A stretch of 21,372 nt of DNA from the IMG/VR virus record IMGVR_UViG_3300033571_018606, positions 1 to 21,372 of that record. One strand, given 5' to 3'. The notes beneath the pieces are model-generated. The model was given only the letters and a program-made list of their open reading frames with translations, was not told where the DNA came from and made no database searches. Shown piece after piece: positions 1-6,537 of the stretch. Numbering within the stretch: the first letter of the stretch is position 1; the number at the start of each line of letters is the position of its first letter. The translations under genes were made by a program, and so were the position numbers. This DNA comes from a virus.

Positions 1-71
1 AATTGCCGTTTTTTATTCGTAATTATTCTTAGCGACTAGCGAGAGCGGCGCGGCCCTTAACTTAATCAAAC

Positions 72-221
72 ATGAAAAGTATATTGTTTTTAGTTTTGCT
101 ATTGAGCGCCACGAGTGCAAAAGCTGATTGTTACTGCGCTTGCATTGGTGGAGAAAACCAAGCTATATGCGAAGGGCCTTTGAATATTGAACCAATTTGT
201 CCAATCGCGATTTGCAGATAA
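72..221 (+). CDS. Small secreted cysteine-rich peptide (49 aa)
   Basis: A complete 50-codon frame from ATG to TAA. Residues 1-18 form a classic signal peptide: two charged or polar residues, a Leu/Val-rich core, then an AKA signal peptidase I site. The predicted mature peptide has only about 31 residues and six cysteines, C20, C22, C24, C33, C43 and C48, beginning DCYCAC and ending with PICPIAIC. That density suggests disulfide bonding in the periplasm or outside the cell. It stops 4 nt before terS, so it is probably co-transcribed with the packaging genes. I recall similar CYC-start, P-I-C-P peptides in proteobacterial phages and prophages but cannot check this here, and I know no function. 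No Shine-Dalgarno is visible upstream. The signal peptide call is strong and the role is open. Confidence 0.7.
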   Translation: MKSILFLVLLLSATSAKADCYCACIGGENQAICEGPLNIEPICPIAICR

Positions 222-225
222 AAAT

Positions 226-630
226 ATGAGTAAACAAAAGAAAAAAACACACGCGGAAACTTTGATTGATAATGCTGAGGCTGTGATTGATTGTTTACAA
301 AATGGTGGAACTTACGATGATTTAAAGCAGAAGTTTGGGGTTACTTATGAGGCTGTGAGTGAGTTTATCAATAAATCCGAGTTTTCCGCACGCGCGAAAG
401 ATGCGCAGAAGAATTCAGCACAAAAATATGCTAAACTTGCACTTGACTCGCTAATTGCAATTAAAACTGGCGACGACAAAGCTGATATTACACGCCAAAG
501 AGAGTTAGCTCATCACTATCGCTGGCTTGCAAAAGTTAAAGCTCCGAAAGAATTCAATGAGAATAGAGTTGACACTGATGAGTTGGCTGCTAAGTTATTA
601 GCTCCCACTATTATTTTAAAGAAAGAGTAA
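226..630 (+). CDS. terS: Terminase small subunit, Sf6-type
   Basis: A 134-aa protein. TerS binds the packaging site on the DNA concatemer and recruits the large terminase. The N-terminal part (about residues 8-55) reads as a helix-turn-helix, with the pattern YDDLKQKFGVTYEAVSEFIN. The C-terminal half carries the signature RELAHHYRWLAKVKAPKEF, which I associate with Sf6-family small terminases, followed by a DELAAKLL tail. The position directly upstream of terL fits. I chose ATG 226. An upstream in-frame TTG at 187 would add 13 residues but lies inside the preceding peptide gene and has no ribosome site. The stop codon overlaps the next start (TAATG). In headful-packaging phages the pac site often lies in this gene, but I cannot point to one. 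Confidence 0.85.
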   Translation: MSKQKKKTHAETLIDNAEAVIDCLQNGGTYDDLKQKFGVTYEAVSEFINKSEFSARAKDAQKNSAQKYAKLALDSLIAIKTGDDKADITRQRELAHHYRWLAKVKAPKEFNENRVDTDELAAKLLAPTIILKKE

Positions 631-791
631 TGCAAAATAATGAGCTGTTTGAAAGGCTGAGATTGCAACTTATAGACTTATTGCAAGAAAACAGCAATCA
701 AAACGATATTTATTATTTAATTATGTCGCATTTAAAAACTACAGACCAGCACAAAGCTTTTTTAGACTACTGTAAAAACAATGCAATTTGA
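630..791 (+). CDS. Small hypothetical protein between terS and terL (53 aa)
   Basis: A complete frame from the ATG in the TAATG overlap with terS to a TGA 11 nt inside terL. The product is helical and polar, begins MQNNELFERLRLQLIDLLQE and ends DYCKNNAI. It has no signal peptide, membrane segment or motif I recognise. Overlap at both ends, and the 150-nt gap it fills, are the main evidence that it is real: the two terminase genes would otherwise be separated by an unusual non-coding stretch in a tightly packed operon. A GAAAGAG stretch just upstream could be a weak ribosome site. It may tune TerS/TerL stoichiometry or be an accessory protein. Function unknown. Confidence 0.6.
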   Translation: MQNNELFERLRLQLIDLLQENSNQNDIYYLIMSHLKTTDQHKAFLDYCKNNAI

Positions 792-2220
792 GCTACATCC
801 ACGCCAAACTCAATGCTTCTTAAGTGAGGCAACTGAAATTCTTTATGGTGGTGCGGCAGGTGGCGGCAAGTCTCATACAATGCGAGTGATCGCAATCTTC
901 TACGCATTATCAATTAGCAATATTCAAATCTATTTATTCAGACGATTAAGCGAGGATTTAAAGAAGAACCACTTAGACGGCGCAAGCGGTTTTAATGTTT
1001 TACTTGCTGAATATGTAGCGGCAGGATTGGTTAAAATCAATTATTCAACTTCTCAAATAGTATTTAGCAACGGTAGTAAGATTAATCTTTGCCATTGTCA
1101 ATACGATAAAGATGCTCTCAAATATCAGGGCGTAGAGATTAACTTATTATTGATTGATGAATTAACCCACTTCTCAGAATATATTTATAAATTCCTTCGT
1201 TCTCGCGTTCGTCTTGGCTCTTTACAGGTAGGTAAAGAGTTTGTAGGAAAATTACCTAAGATTATTGCAAGCTCAAATCCGGGCGGAGTTGGACACCAAT
1301 TCGTTAAAGAATATTTCATAGACAACAAAGAGCCTTTCAAGATTTATCAACTAGATGCAAAAGATGGCGGTATGAAAAGGCAATTCATTCCTGCTAAATT
1401 AGCGGATAATCCTACGATGCTTGCAAATGACCCTTTTTACGCAGACAAGCTTTCTGGTTTGGGTGGAGCTTTAGCAAAGGCAATGTTAGAAGGTGATTGG
1501 GACGCGATAGATGGAGCTTATTTTGATAAGTTTGACAAATCTAAACATGTTATCGAGCCGTTTGAGATTCCTAAGCAATGGTATAGATTTAGGGCTTTTG
1601 ACTATGGCTATGCAGCGCCGTTTTCCGTTGGTTGGTATGCAGTAAGCGAAGGCAAAGAAATTAATGGACAATGGATTCCTAATGGCGCTTTGATTAAATA
1701 TCGTGAGTATTATGGAACGACTGGCAAAGCTAATGAAGGACTGAGACTAGAAAATAATCAATTGGCTGCCGAAATTCTGAGATTACAAGGCGAGGAGAAA
1801 ATAAGAGATTCAGTTGCAGACCCCGCAATATTCGCTCAAAATGGAGGTATTTCTATTGGTGAGCAATTACAAAGATGCGGTGTTGACTTTAGACGCGCAG
1901 ACAATGAAAGAGTTGCGGGCTGGCAGCAAATAAGATATAGGCTCGCTGGTGAAGATTATCCGATGTTTTATTTATTCAAGAATTGTATTCACACGATAAA
2001 ACAATTAGCAATCTTGCAACATGATAAGAGTAAGCCCGAAGATTTAGACACGGATATGGAAGATCATGCAGCGGACGAGACGCGCTATGCTTGTATGAGT
2101 AGGCCCTTGACAATTAAACACATCGATCCAATAATTCGCGAAGAAGGTAAAATTTATGTCGACCAACAAACTAAAATTTTCAGAAATCTAATCAAGCAAT
2201 CAAATGACGCAAGACTCTAA
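781..2220 (+). CDS. terL: Terminase large subunit (packaging ATPase/nuclease)
   Basis: A 479-aa DNA-packaging motor. It pumps DNA through the portal into the procapsid and cuts the concatemer. The ATPase domain has a Walker A motif GGAAGGGKS (residues 23-31), a Walker B with catalytic Glu in LLLIDE (122-127), and a coupling motif SSNPGG (164-169). The C-terminal RNase H-like nuclease shows the expected acidic residues: D274 in AFDYGYAAP, D347 in VADPAIF, and D428/D432 in the EDHAADETRYACMSRP region near the end. The length is normal for the family. The start at 781 overlaps the 53-aa gene by 11 bp and the 3' end overlaps the portal gene by 17 bp, so the products are probably translationally coupled. 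All key motifs are intact. Confidence 0.96.
   Translation: MQFELHPRQTQCFLSEATEILYGGAAGGGKSHTMRVIAIFYALSISNIQIYLFRRLSEDLKKNHLDGASGFNVLLAEYVAAGLVKINYSTSQIVFSNGSKINLCHCQYDKDALKYQGVEINLLLIDELTHFSEYIYKFLRSRVRLGSLQVGKEFVGKLPKIIASSNPGGVGHQFVKEYFIDNKEPFKIYQLDAKDGGMKRQFIPAKLADNPTMLANDPFYADKLSGLGGALAKAMLEGDWDAIDGAYFDKFDKSKHVIEPFEIPKQWYRFRAFDYGYAAPFSVGWYAVSEGKEINGQWIPNGALIKYREYYGTTGKANEGLRLENNQLAAEILRLQGEEKIRDSVADPAIFAQNGGISIGEQLQRCGVDFRRADNERVAGWQQIRYRLAGEDYPMFYLFKNCIHTIKQLAILQHDKSKPEDLDTDMEDHAADETRYACMSRPLTIKHIDPIIREEGKIYVDQQTKIFRNLIKQSNDARL
2107..2135 (+). promoter_or_regulatory. Candidate sigma-70-like promoter ahead of the portal gene
   Basis: TTGACA (2107-2112), a 17-nt spacer, then AATAAT (2130-2135): a perfect -35 box and a five-of-six -10 box at ideal spacing. 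It lies in the 3' end of terL, about 70 nt upstream of the portal start, so it could add transcription to the head genes. It is inside coding sequence in AT-rich DNA, where chance matches are common, so confidence is limited. Confidence 0.3.
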
Positions 2221-4288
2221 TCAAGTAGAAGATTTAAAAACATTTAAAGAAGAAAACGGCGAGACTTGGCGTTGGAATTATTGGAAAGACCAACTCAGCC
2301 TTTCAATCGAAGAATCAAAAGATTACCTTGATGAGAGCGAAAGGATTGTAAATATTTTCAAAGGAAACTCTTATCGCGCAACTAATCAAGCAGGCGATAC
2401 TTTACAAGTAAAGCCCGTTTATAACATTCTTTATTCAAATGTTGAAACACTTAAGCCGCTAGTATTTTCTAGACTTCCAAACCCTCGCGTTCGCAAAAGA
2501 AACTTAGAGAAAAACAATATCAACAAATTAATTTCAATTATTCTTGAGCGTAACATTAAACGCGTTCTTGAAGAGACTGATGCGCAAAATGTTATTGAGC
2601 AGTCAAGAGATGATTATTTGGTGGTTAAGCGCGGTGTGTTGAAAATATTGTTTGAGCAAGAAATAGAAGTAAAGGAAAGGATTGTTGAGCAAGTTGACGA
2701 GATGGGCAATTTAGTGCAAGTAGCTGAGGAGTATGAGGAATTAGGCGAAAAGAAAATCAATCTAGAATTTGTGGCTTACAAAGACATAGTGTTTTCTTGC
2801 GCTTCTAAATGGGAGGCTGTTACTTGGGTTGGTTTTAGGCATTATATGACCAAAGACGAGCTTAAAAAAAGATTTGGTAAAAAAGCAAGTTTGATTAATC
2901 TTGATAACGAGGTTGCGCCAAACACTCTGAAAGATGATGGCAAAGACGGTATATTCAAGAAAGCTGAGGTTTGGGAGATTTGGGATAAAGAAACTAAGAA
3001 AGTTTATTTCTTTTGCGAAGGCTACAGCAAAGGCTTGCTTAAAACTGTAGATGATTCTTACAATTTGCAAAATTTCTTTAATATTCCTCGCCCTCTTGGC
3101 ATTGATTCTGGCTTTGATAAAGTAAACTGCCCAATTCCAGATTATAAATATTATGAAGAGCAAGCAAAAGAGCTAGATAAGATTTCTAACAGAATTATTG
3201 CAATCTTGCCTTATATGTCCATGGGTGGGGTTTACTCTGACTCATTGACAACTGATGATGCTGAAGGATTCTTGCAGTCAATAGAAAAATACTTCCCTGT
3301 TAAAATGTCTCCCGATGCGGATATAAACAAACTAATTCGTGAGCGCGATTTATCTAAACTTGCTGGCGTTCTTACTACTCTTTACGAAGAAAGACAACAA
3401 ACAATTAGAGCTATTCAAGAAATTACAGGCATTTCTGATATTGTAAGAGGTCAAACAGTAGCAAGTGAAACAGCGACAGCGCAAGAGTTAAAAGGAAACT
3501 TTGCCGTATCTCGTTTGCAACCAATGCAGCAAGAGATGGAATTTTTCTGCCGTGATATTGTGCGTATTATTGCCGAGTTATTAGCCGAGAATTATGACAT
3601 CGTTGAGCTGGTAAAAGCGGCTGGTTTAAAAATCTTTGACATGGATGAGTTAGCTGAGAAATTCACAAAAGAGTTGGAACAACAAGGAGTGCCAGCGGAG
3701 CAAATAGGCCAAGCATTGCAAGCGAAACTAAAACCTTATTCTAATGAGATTAAAGCGGGCCAAGCAACTACAATTAATAACATGATCGCAGCCGCCAAGA
3801 TTCTTAAAAGCGATAAATTAAGAGGGTGGGCGATTGAAGTTGAAACTGATTCAACAATTAAAGTAGATCAAAACTCTGAAAAGCAAGCCGCGCTAGACTT
3901 CTCTAATGCTTTGGCTACAGTTGCAGGTCAATTCTTACCATTGGTGCAAGCTGGTGTAATTTCTAAAGAAGCTTTTAAGTCTTTGTTGTCTTATGTGATG
4001 AGACGCTTCGAAGGCTCTGAGGAAGTGGAAGAATTACTGGATGATACTGATGAGCAAGAAGCTAATCCTGCCGAGCAAATGCAACAACAAGCAGCTCAAA
4101 AAGAAATGGAATTAGCAGAAAGAGATATGGCGGTTAAAGAATTTAACGCTGAATCAAAAGCAAGTTATGAGCAAAGAAAACTTGACATTGAGGAAGGCAA
4201 AGCTATTATGGACGACATGTCTTTCAGCGATGAAATGCGCTTGAGACAAGAGCAGATTAATAGTAAAATAACGGCATCAAATGAGTGA
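2204..4288 (+). CDS. Portal protein, P22-type
   Basis: A 694-aa protein, close to the roughly 725 aa of the P22 portal. It forms the ring at one capsid vertex through which DNA enters and leaves and on which the tail is built. The N-terminus (about 15-60: ETWRWNYWKDQLSLS and YLDESERIVNIFKGN) matches the opening helices of P22-like portals. The middle contains the expected NVIEQSRDDYLVVKRGVLK and a long helix region (EITGISDIVRGQ). The last 60 residues are Gln/Glu-rich and helical, as in a portal barrel. It overlaps terL by 17 bp and the next gene by 8 bp. The final codons, ending NSKITASNE, lie in a repeat that recurs 283 bp downstream. Confidence 0.92.
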   Translation: MTQDSNQVEDLKTFKEENGETWRWNYWKDQLSLSIEESKDYLDESERIVNIFKGNSYRATNQAGDTLQVKPVYNILYSNVETLKPLVFSRLPNPRVRKRNLEKNNINKLISIILERNIKRVLEETDAQNVIEQSRDDYLVVKRGVLKILFEQEIEVKERIVEQVDEMGNLVQVAEEYEELGEKKINLEFVAYKDIVFSCASKWEAVTWVGFRHYMTKDELKKRFGKKASLINLDNEVAPNTLKDDGKDGIFKKAEVWEIWDKETKKVYFFCEGYSKGLLKTVDDSYNLQNFFNIPRPLGIDSGFDKVNCPIPDYKYYEEQAKELDKISNRIIAILPYMSMGGVYSDSLTTDDAEGFLQSIEKYFPVKMSPDADINKLIRERDLSKLAGVLTTLYEERQQTIRAIQEITGISDIVRGQTVASETATAQELKGNFAVSRLQPMQQEMEFFCRDIVRIIAELLAENYDIVELVKAAGLKIFDMDELAEKFTKELEQQGVPAEQIGQALQAKLKPYSNEIKAGQATTINNMIAAAKILKSDKLRGWAIEVETDSTIKVDQNSEKQAALDFSNALATVAGQFLPLVQAGVISKEAFKSLLSYVMRRFEGSEEVEELLDDTDEQEANPAEQMQQQAAQKEMELAERDMAVKEFNAESKASYEQRKLDIEEGKAIMDDMSFSDEMRLRQEQINSKITASNE
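4182..4209 (+). promoter_or_regulatory. Candidate promoter ahead of the small-gene cluster
   Basis: TTGACA (4182-4187), a 16-nt spacer and TATTAT (4204-4209): perfect -35 and five-of-six -10. It sits near the end of the portal gene, about 70 nt before the start of the first of four small genes. The geometry parallels the candidate at 2107-2135. It could let the small-gene cluster be expressed apart from the head operon. A chance match inside an AT-rich gene cannot be excluded. Confidence 0.3.
4259..4284 (+). repeat. Direct repeat copy 1, portal 3' end and next start codon
   Basis: 26 bp, matching 4542-4567 at 25 of 26 positions (C versus T at 4278/4561). The copy spans the last codons of the portal gene, the sequence ACGGCATCAA and the ATG of the following gene. 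Both copies encode NSKITA in the upstream gene and place the downstream ATG at the same point, so the repeat duplicates a gene junction. Confidence 0.85.
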
Positions 4289-4574
4289 TAATAAAATAAA
4301 TTTTGAAGATTTAGAAATAATTCCTCTTCCACCAGTTAAAGTTTCGCGGCAAAGATGCGTTATTTATCCATATACATGCAATTATTATAAAGTAATTGAT
4401 GAAAAAGGCAGTTGGTTGACTTACGCATTCCCTCTTTATCCCGACCAAAATATTGACCAAAAAATAGAGCGAGTAAAACTTGAATTTTTAAAAATGTTGC
4501 AATTAGAGGATCCGGCCAATATTAGAAAATTTGAAAAAGATAATAGTAAAATAACGGCATTAAATGACTCTTAA
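4281..4574 (+). CDS. Hypothetical protein, first of four small genes (97 aa)
   Basis: The start overlaps the portal stop by 8 bp and the end overlaps the next gene by 11 bp. No recognised domain. The N-terminal 20 residues are acidic and proline-containing (DLEIIPLPPVKVSRQRC). They are followed by a Tyr/Phe-rich segment (VIYPYTCNYYKV and YAFPLYPD), then an amphipathic helix (IDQKIERVKLEFLKML). Its last residues, NSKITALNDS, copy the portal C-terminus because of the flanking 26-bp repeat. No signal peptide or membrane segment. There is no Shine-Dalgarno; the start follows CGGCATCAA. The gene looks like a unit inserted by junction duplication. Function unknown; an accessory virion factor or a host-takeover protein are both possible. 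Confidence 0.65.
   Translation: MSDNKINFEDLEIIPLPPVKVSRQRCVIYPYTCNYYKVIDEKGSWLTYAFPLYPDQNIDQKIERVKLEFLKMLQLEDPANIRKFEKDNSKITALNDS
4542..4567 (+). repeat. Direct repeat copy 2, 283 bp downstream of copy 1
   Basis: 25 of 26 bases identical to 4259-4284. It covers the last codons of the 97-aa gene and the ATG of the 98-aa gene, in the same reading-frame register as copy 1. The 283-bp unit between equivalent positions is almost exactly one small gene. Confidence 0.85.
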
Positions 4575-4860
4575 ACGCTTAACACTACCCGCACTAGATT
4601 TACAAGATACTAGTATTGTAGATAAAATTTATTCTCAGATATTGCAAAACAGAGACGAGACGGGAATTGATGTAATGGTGTTTCCAATAGTTAATAGCTC
4701 GGTTATTGTTAATTACTTTACGCCAATATCTAACGCACCTTTTTTTATGAAAGATATTTTAGAAAATAAGGTTGATGAGTCTTTTATTAAAAATAGCATT
4801 AATTGCGCGGCGATTTCTTTAAAAAATATTGAGCAATTTGCAAAAAATGAAAACAATTGA
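4564..4860 (+). CDS. Hypothetical protein, second small gene (98 aa)
   Basis: ATG 4564 overlaps the previous gene by 11 bp, and the stop lies 14 bp inside the next. The product starts MTLKRLTLPALDLQD, has a hydrophobic middle (GIDVMVFPIVNSSVIVNYF, too short and broken for a confident membrane helix), and ends in a charged helix (AAISLKNIEQFAKNENN). A loose resemblance in layout to the next gene (LP near the N-terminus, beta-like centre, helical end) might indicate a shared fold, but identity by eye is too low to claim homology. The start context CGGCATTAA is the repeated junction motif. Function unknown. Confidence 0.6.
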   Translation: MTLKRLTLPALDLQDTSIVDKIYSQILQNRDETGIDVMVFPIVNSSVIVNYFTPISNAPFFMKDILENKVDESFIKNSINCAAISLKNIEQFAKNENN

Positions 4861-5098
4861 TCTTCCAAGAAACGCTAATTGTAAAGTTATTGAGATTAAT
4901 GACATTGAGAAAATCAGTTCAGCTTATCTTAAAGACAAAGTTAATCTTGCTGACAGATACACTTGCCTCTTTTATAATAATGAAGTTAAACATTTTGCAA
5001 TGATTTTATCAAAAGAAGTGAGTAATAAAGCTATTTTGGAAGATGTTAAACAATCTTTGGTAACTGATATATTTATTTTAAAACAACTGTATGCTTAA
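4847..5098 (+). CDS. Hypothetical protein, third small gene (83 aa)
   Basis: I chose ATG 4847, giving MKTIDLPRNANCKVIEIND. An in-frame TTG at 4829 would add six residues but has nothing to recommend it. The start is embedded 14 bp inside the upstream gene and the stop overlaps the next start by 8 bp, so the four genes of this cluster form an unbroken overlapping chain. The protein appears mixed alpha/beta: a strand-like segment (RYTCLFYNNEVKHFAMILS) followed by a C-terminal helix (AILEDVKQSLVTDIFILKQL). No signal peptide, membrane segment or catalytic motif recognised. Confidence 0.6.
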   Translation: MKTIDLPRNANCKVIEINDIEKISSAYLKDKVNLADRYTCLFYNNEVKHFAMILSKEVSNKAILEDVKQSLVTDIFILKQLYA

Positions 5099-5495
5099 AC
5101 GCAAAAATTTTTTCACTTATAGAAGCATTTTTATTCCAGCCTTCTTTGTTATCGAAGGCTTCGAATGTTTTCGATTCAAAACAAAAGAAGAACTTAAAAA
5201 AGATTTAACTTTTTATTATAAAAAAATACTTGCTAAGTTAAAACGCGAACCTATTTTAAAAATGAATAGTGGTCGCTACAATACAAAATCATTATCGTCT
5301 TTTGATTATCAGATACAAGATAAAGGCGGTATTGTTGATTGCAACGGAAAAGTGCATACAACTGCGACATCGTATAAAAACTTTTTGAAAGACAATGATT
5401 TAGTCATTAAAGACTGGTCTGACGGAAGTAATAAAAAACAAATGCAATTGAGCGATAGAGCTGAAATTGCAAAACAACTAAACAAATATATCTAA
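5091..5495 (+). CDS. Hypothetical protein, fourth small gene (134 aa)
   Basis: A basic N-terminal half (RKNFFTYRSIFIPAFFVIEG, then a Lys-rich helix to about residue 55) precedes a distinct C-terminal half. The latter contains GRYNTKSLSSFDYQIQDKGG, then a CNGKVHTTATSYKNFLK segment. This tail vaguely recalls the 'tags S-R-S-x-H ... L' segment of small proteins often found next to phage portal or capsid genes, but key positions differ, so this is only an impression. The gene ends 2 nt before the scaffold-like gene. It may be a minor head protein, or simply the last gene of an accessory cluster. Function unknown. Confidence 0.6.
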   Translation: MLKRKNFFTYRSIFIPAFFVIEGFECFRFKTKEELKKDLTFYYKKILAKLKREPILKMNSGRYNTKSLSSFDYQIQDKGGIVDCNGKVHTTATSYKNFLKDNDLVIKDWSDGSNKKQMQLSDRAEIAKQLNKYI

Positions 5496-5497
5496 AC

Positions 5498-6502
5498 ATG
5501 GCATCGGATTTAGAGAATAAATTTAACGAAATATTAGGGGAAACTGTAGAAGTTGCTGAAACCCCCGTTGAAACTCCTGTAGCAGAAACAGAAGTAGAGA
5601 ATAAAGAAGAGGGGGTTGTTACCGCCGAATCTAACGAAGAAACTCAAGAAGAAGAAGCCAAAGAGGGTGACACTCCGTCTGATAGCGACTTAGAAGATGA
5701 GTTAAAAGGTATAGCGCCAGAATTAGTAGATGCTATTTTGAAAACTCCATCAGAGCTTCGATCTATACAGATTGAAGTTTTAAAAAAGATGCGGGCTAGT
5801 ATTGATAGGAAGCATACTGAATTTGGACAAGAAAAAAAAATAGCCGAGACAACAAGAGAACTATTTAAACAATACGGACTTGATGAAACCAAAGGATTTG
5901 ACCAAATTAAAAACTTGGTAGAATTTGAGAAAAATCTCAAAAGCAATCCAAAAGAAACCATCAAGAATCTGCAAAAACTGTTTAAAGTAGAAGAAGAGTC
6001 TGGGTCACAAGAACAAGAAATAGACATCGACTCATTAACAGATAATGAGCGAATCCTTTATAACAAAATAGAAAGGGCTGAAAAAGAAGCTAAGTTAGCA
6101 AAACAAGAATCTGAGAATTTTAGGAAATTAGGCGAAAAAGAGCAGCAAGATTTGATTTTAAAAGAAATCAATTCATTTAAAAGTGCCGTTAGTGATGACG
6201 GCTTTTTGAAAAATCCATATTTCGATGATCTATTGCCAGAAATGGAAAGGTTATCTGCTATTTATCCAAATGATAATGTTGAAAAGCTTTATAACAAGGC
6301 TTTAAAACTTAATGATGAAATTTTTAATAAAGTTTCAGAGGATGAAAGAAAAAGAAATGGTTTTCTTACCAAAAGGCAAGAAGAAGCTCTTTTAAAAGCT
6401 AAATCTATAAATTCCCAAAGTTTAAAGCATAAATCATCTAGTTCTAACCAAGTTAAAACCTTAGATGATACTTTACTAGATATTCTTGCGAACGCTGCTT
6501 AG
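5498..6502 (+). CDS. Putative capsid scaffolding protein (334 aa)
   Basis: The protein sits between portal and major capsid, the usual place for the internal scaffold that shapes the procapsid and then leaves. Residues 1-70 are extremely acidic, with repeated Glu/Val/Thr/Pro units (ETPVETPVAETEVEN) and clearly disordered. Residues about 85-235 are charged and helical with coiled-coil character (EEESGSQEQEIDIDS, then LAKQESENFRKLGEKEQQ). The C-terminus is basic with a Ser/Lys stretch (SLKHKSSSSNQVK), which would suit the helix-turn-helix coat-binding end of P22-type scaffolds. Identification rests on position and composition, not on recognised sequence signature. No protease gene is adjacent. 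Confidence 0.7.
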   Translation: MASDLENKFNEILGETVEVAETPVETPVAETEVENKEEGVVTAESNEETQEEEAKEGDTPSDSDLEDELKGIAPELVDAILKTPSELRSIQIEVLKKMRASIDRKHTEFGQEKKIAETTRELFKQYGLDETKGFDQIKNLVEFEKNLKSNPKETIKNLQKLFKVEEESGSQEQEIDIDSLTDNERILYNKIERAEKEAKLAKQESENFRKLGEKEQQDLILKEINSFKSAVSDDGFLKNPYFDDLLPEMERLSAIYPNDNVEKLYNKALKLNDEIFNKVSEDERKRNGFLTKRQEEALLKAKSINSQSLKHKSSSSNQVKTLDDTLLDILANAA

Positions 6503-6537
6503 TTATTTTTTACTTTTCTAGTAAAATTTAATTAAAA
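6503..6537 (+). promoter_or_regulatory. AT-rich leader of the capsid gene with a small hairpin
   Basis: This 35-nt gap contains TTTTACT-TTTCT-AGTAAAA (6508-6526), a 7-bp perfect stem with a 5-nt loop, ending 11 nt before the capsid start. It is one of few true gaps in the head operon. It could stabilise the capsid message or be an RNA-processing site. The stem is A/T-dominated and may be chance. Confidence 0.25.

Noticed and set aside
187-225. Upstream TTG start extending terS by 13 residues
   Set aside because: It lies inside the preceding secreted-peptide gene, has no ribosome site, and the family-like sequence begins after ATG 226.
1486-1671. Minus-strand open frames inside terL and other large genes (also 2762-3163, 5644-6027, 7714-8007, 9371-9562, 9770-9964, 11719-11910, 14000-14308, 15601-15804, 17329-17520, 18625-18852)
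   Set aside because: All are antisense to strongly supported coding sequence, and their products are shadow-like with biased composition.
4829-4846. TTG start for the third small gene
   Set aside because: ATG 4847 is available six codons later in the overlapping-start pattern of the neighbours, and nothing supports the longer form.
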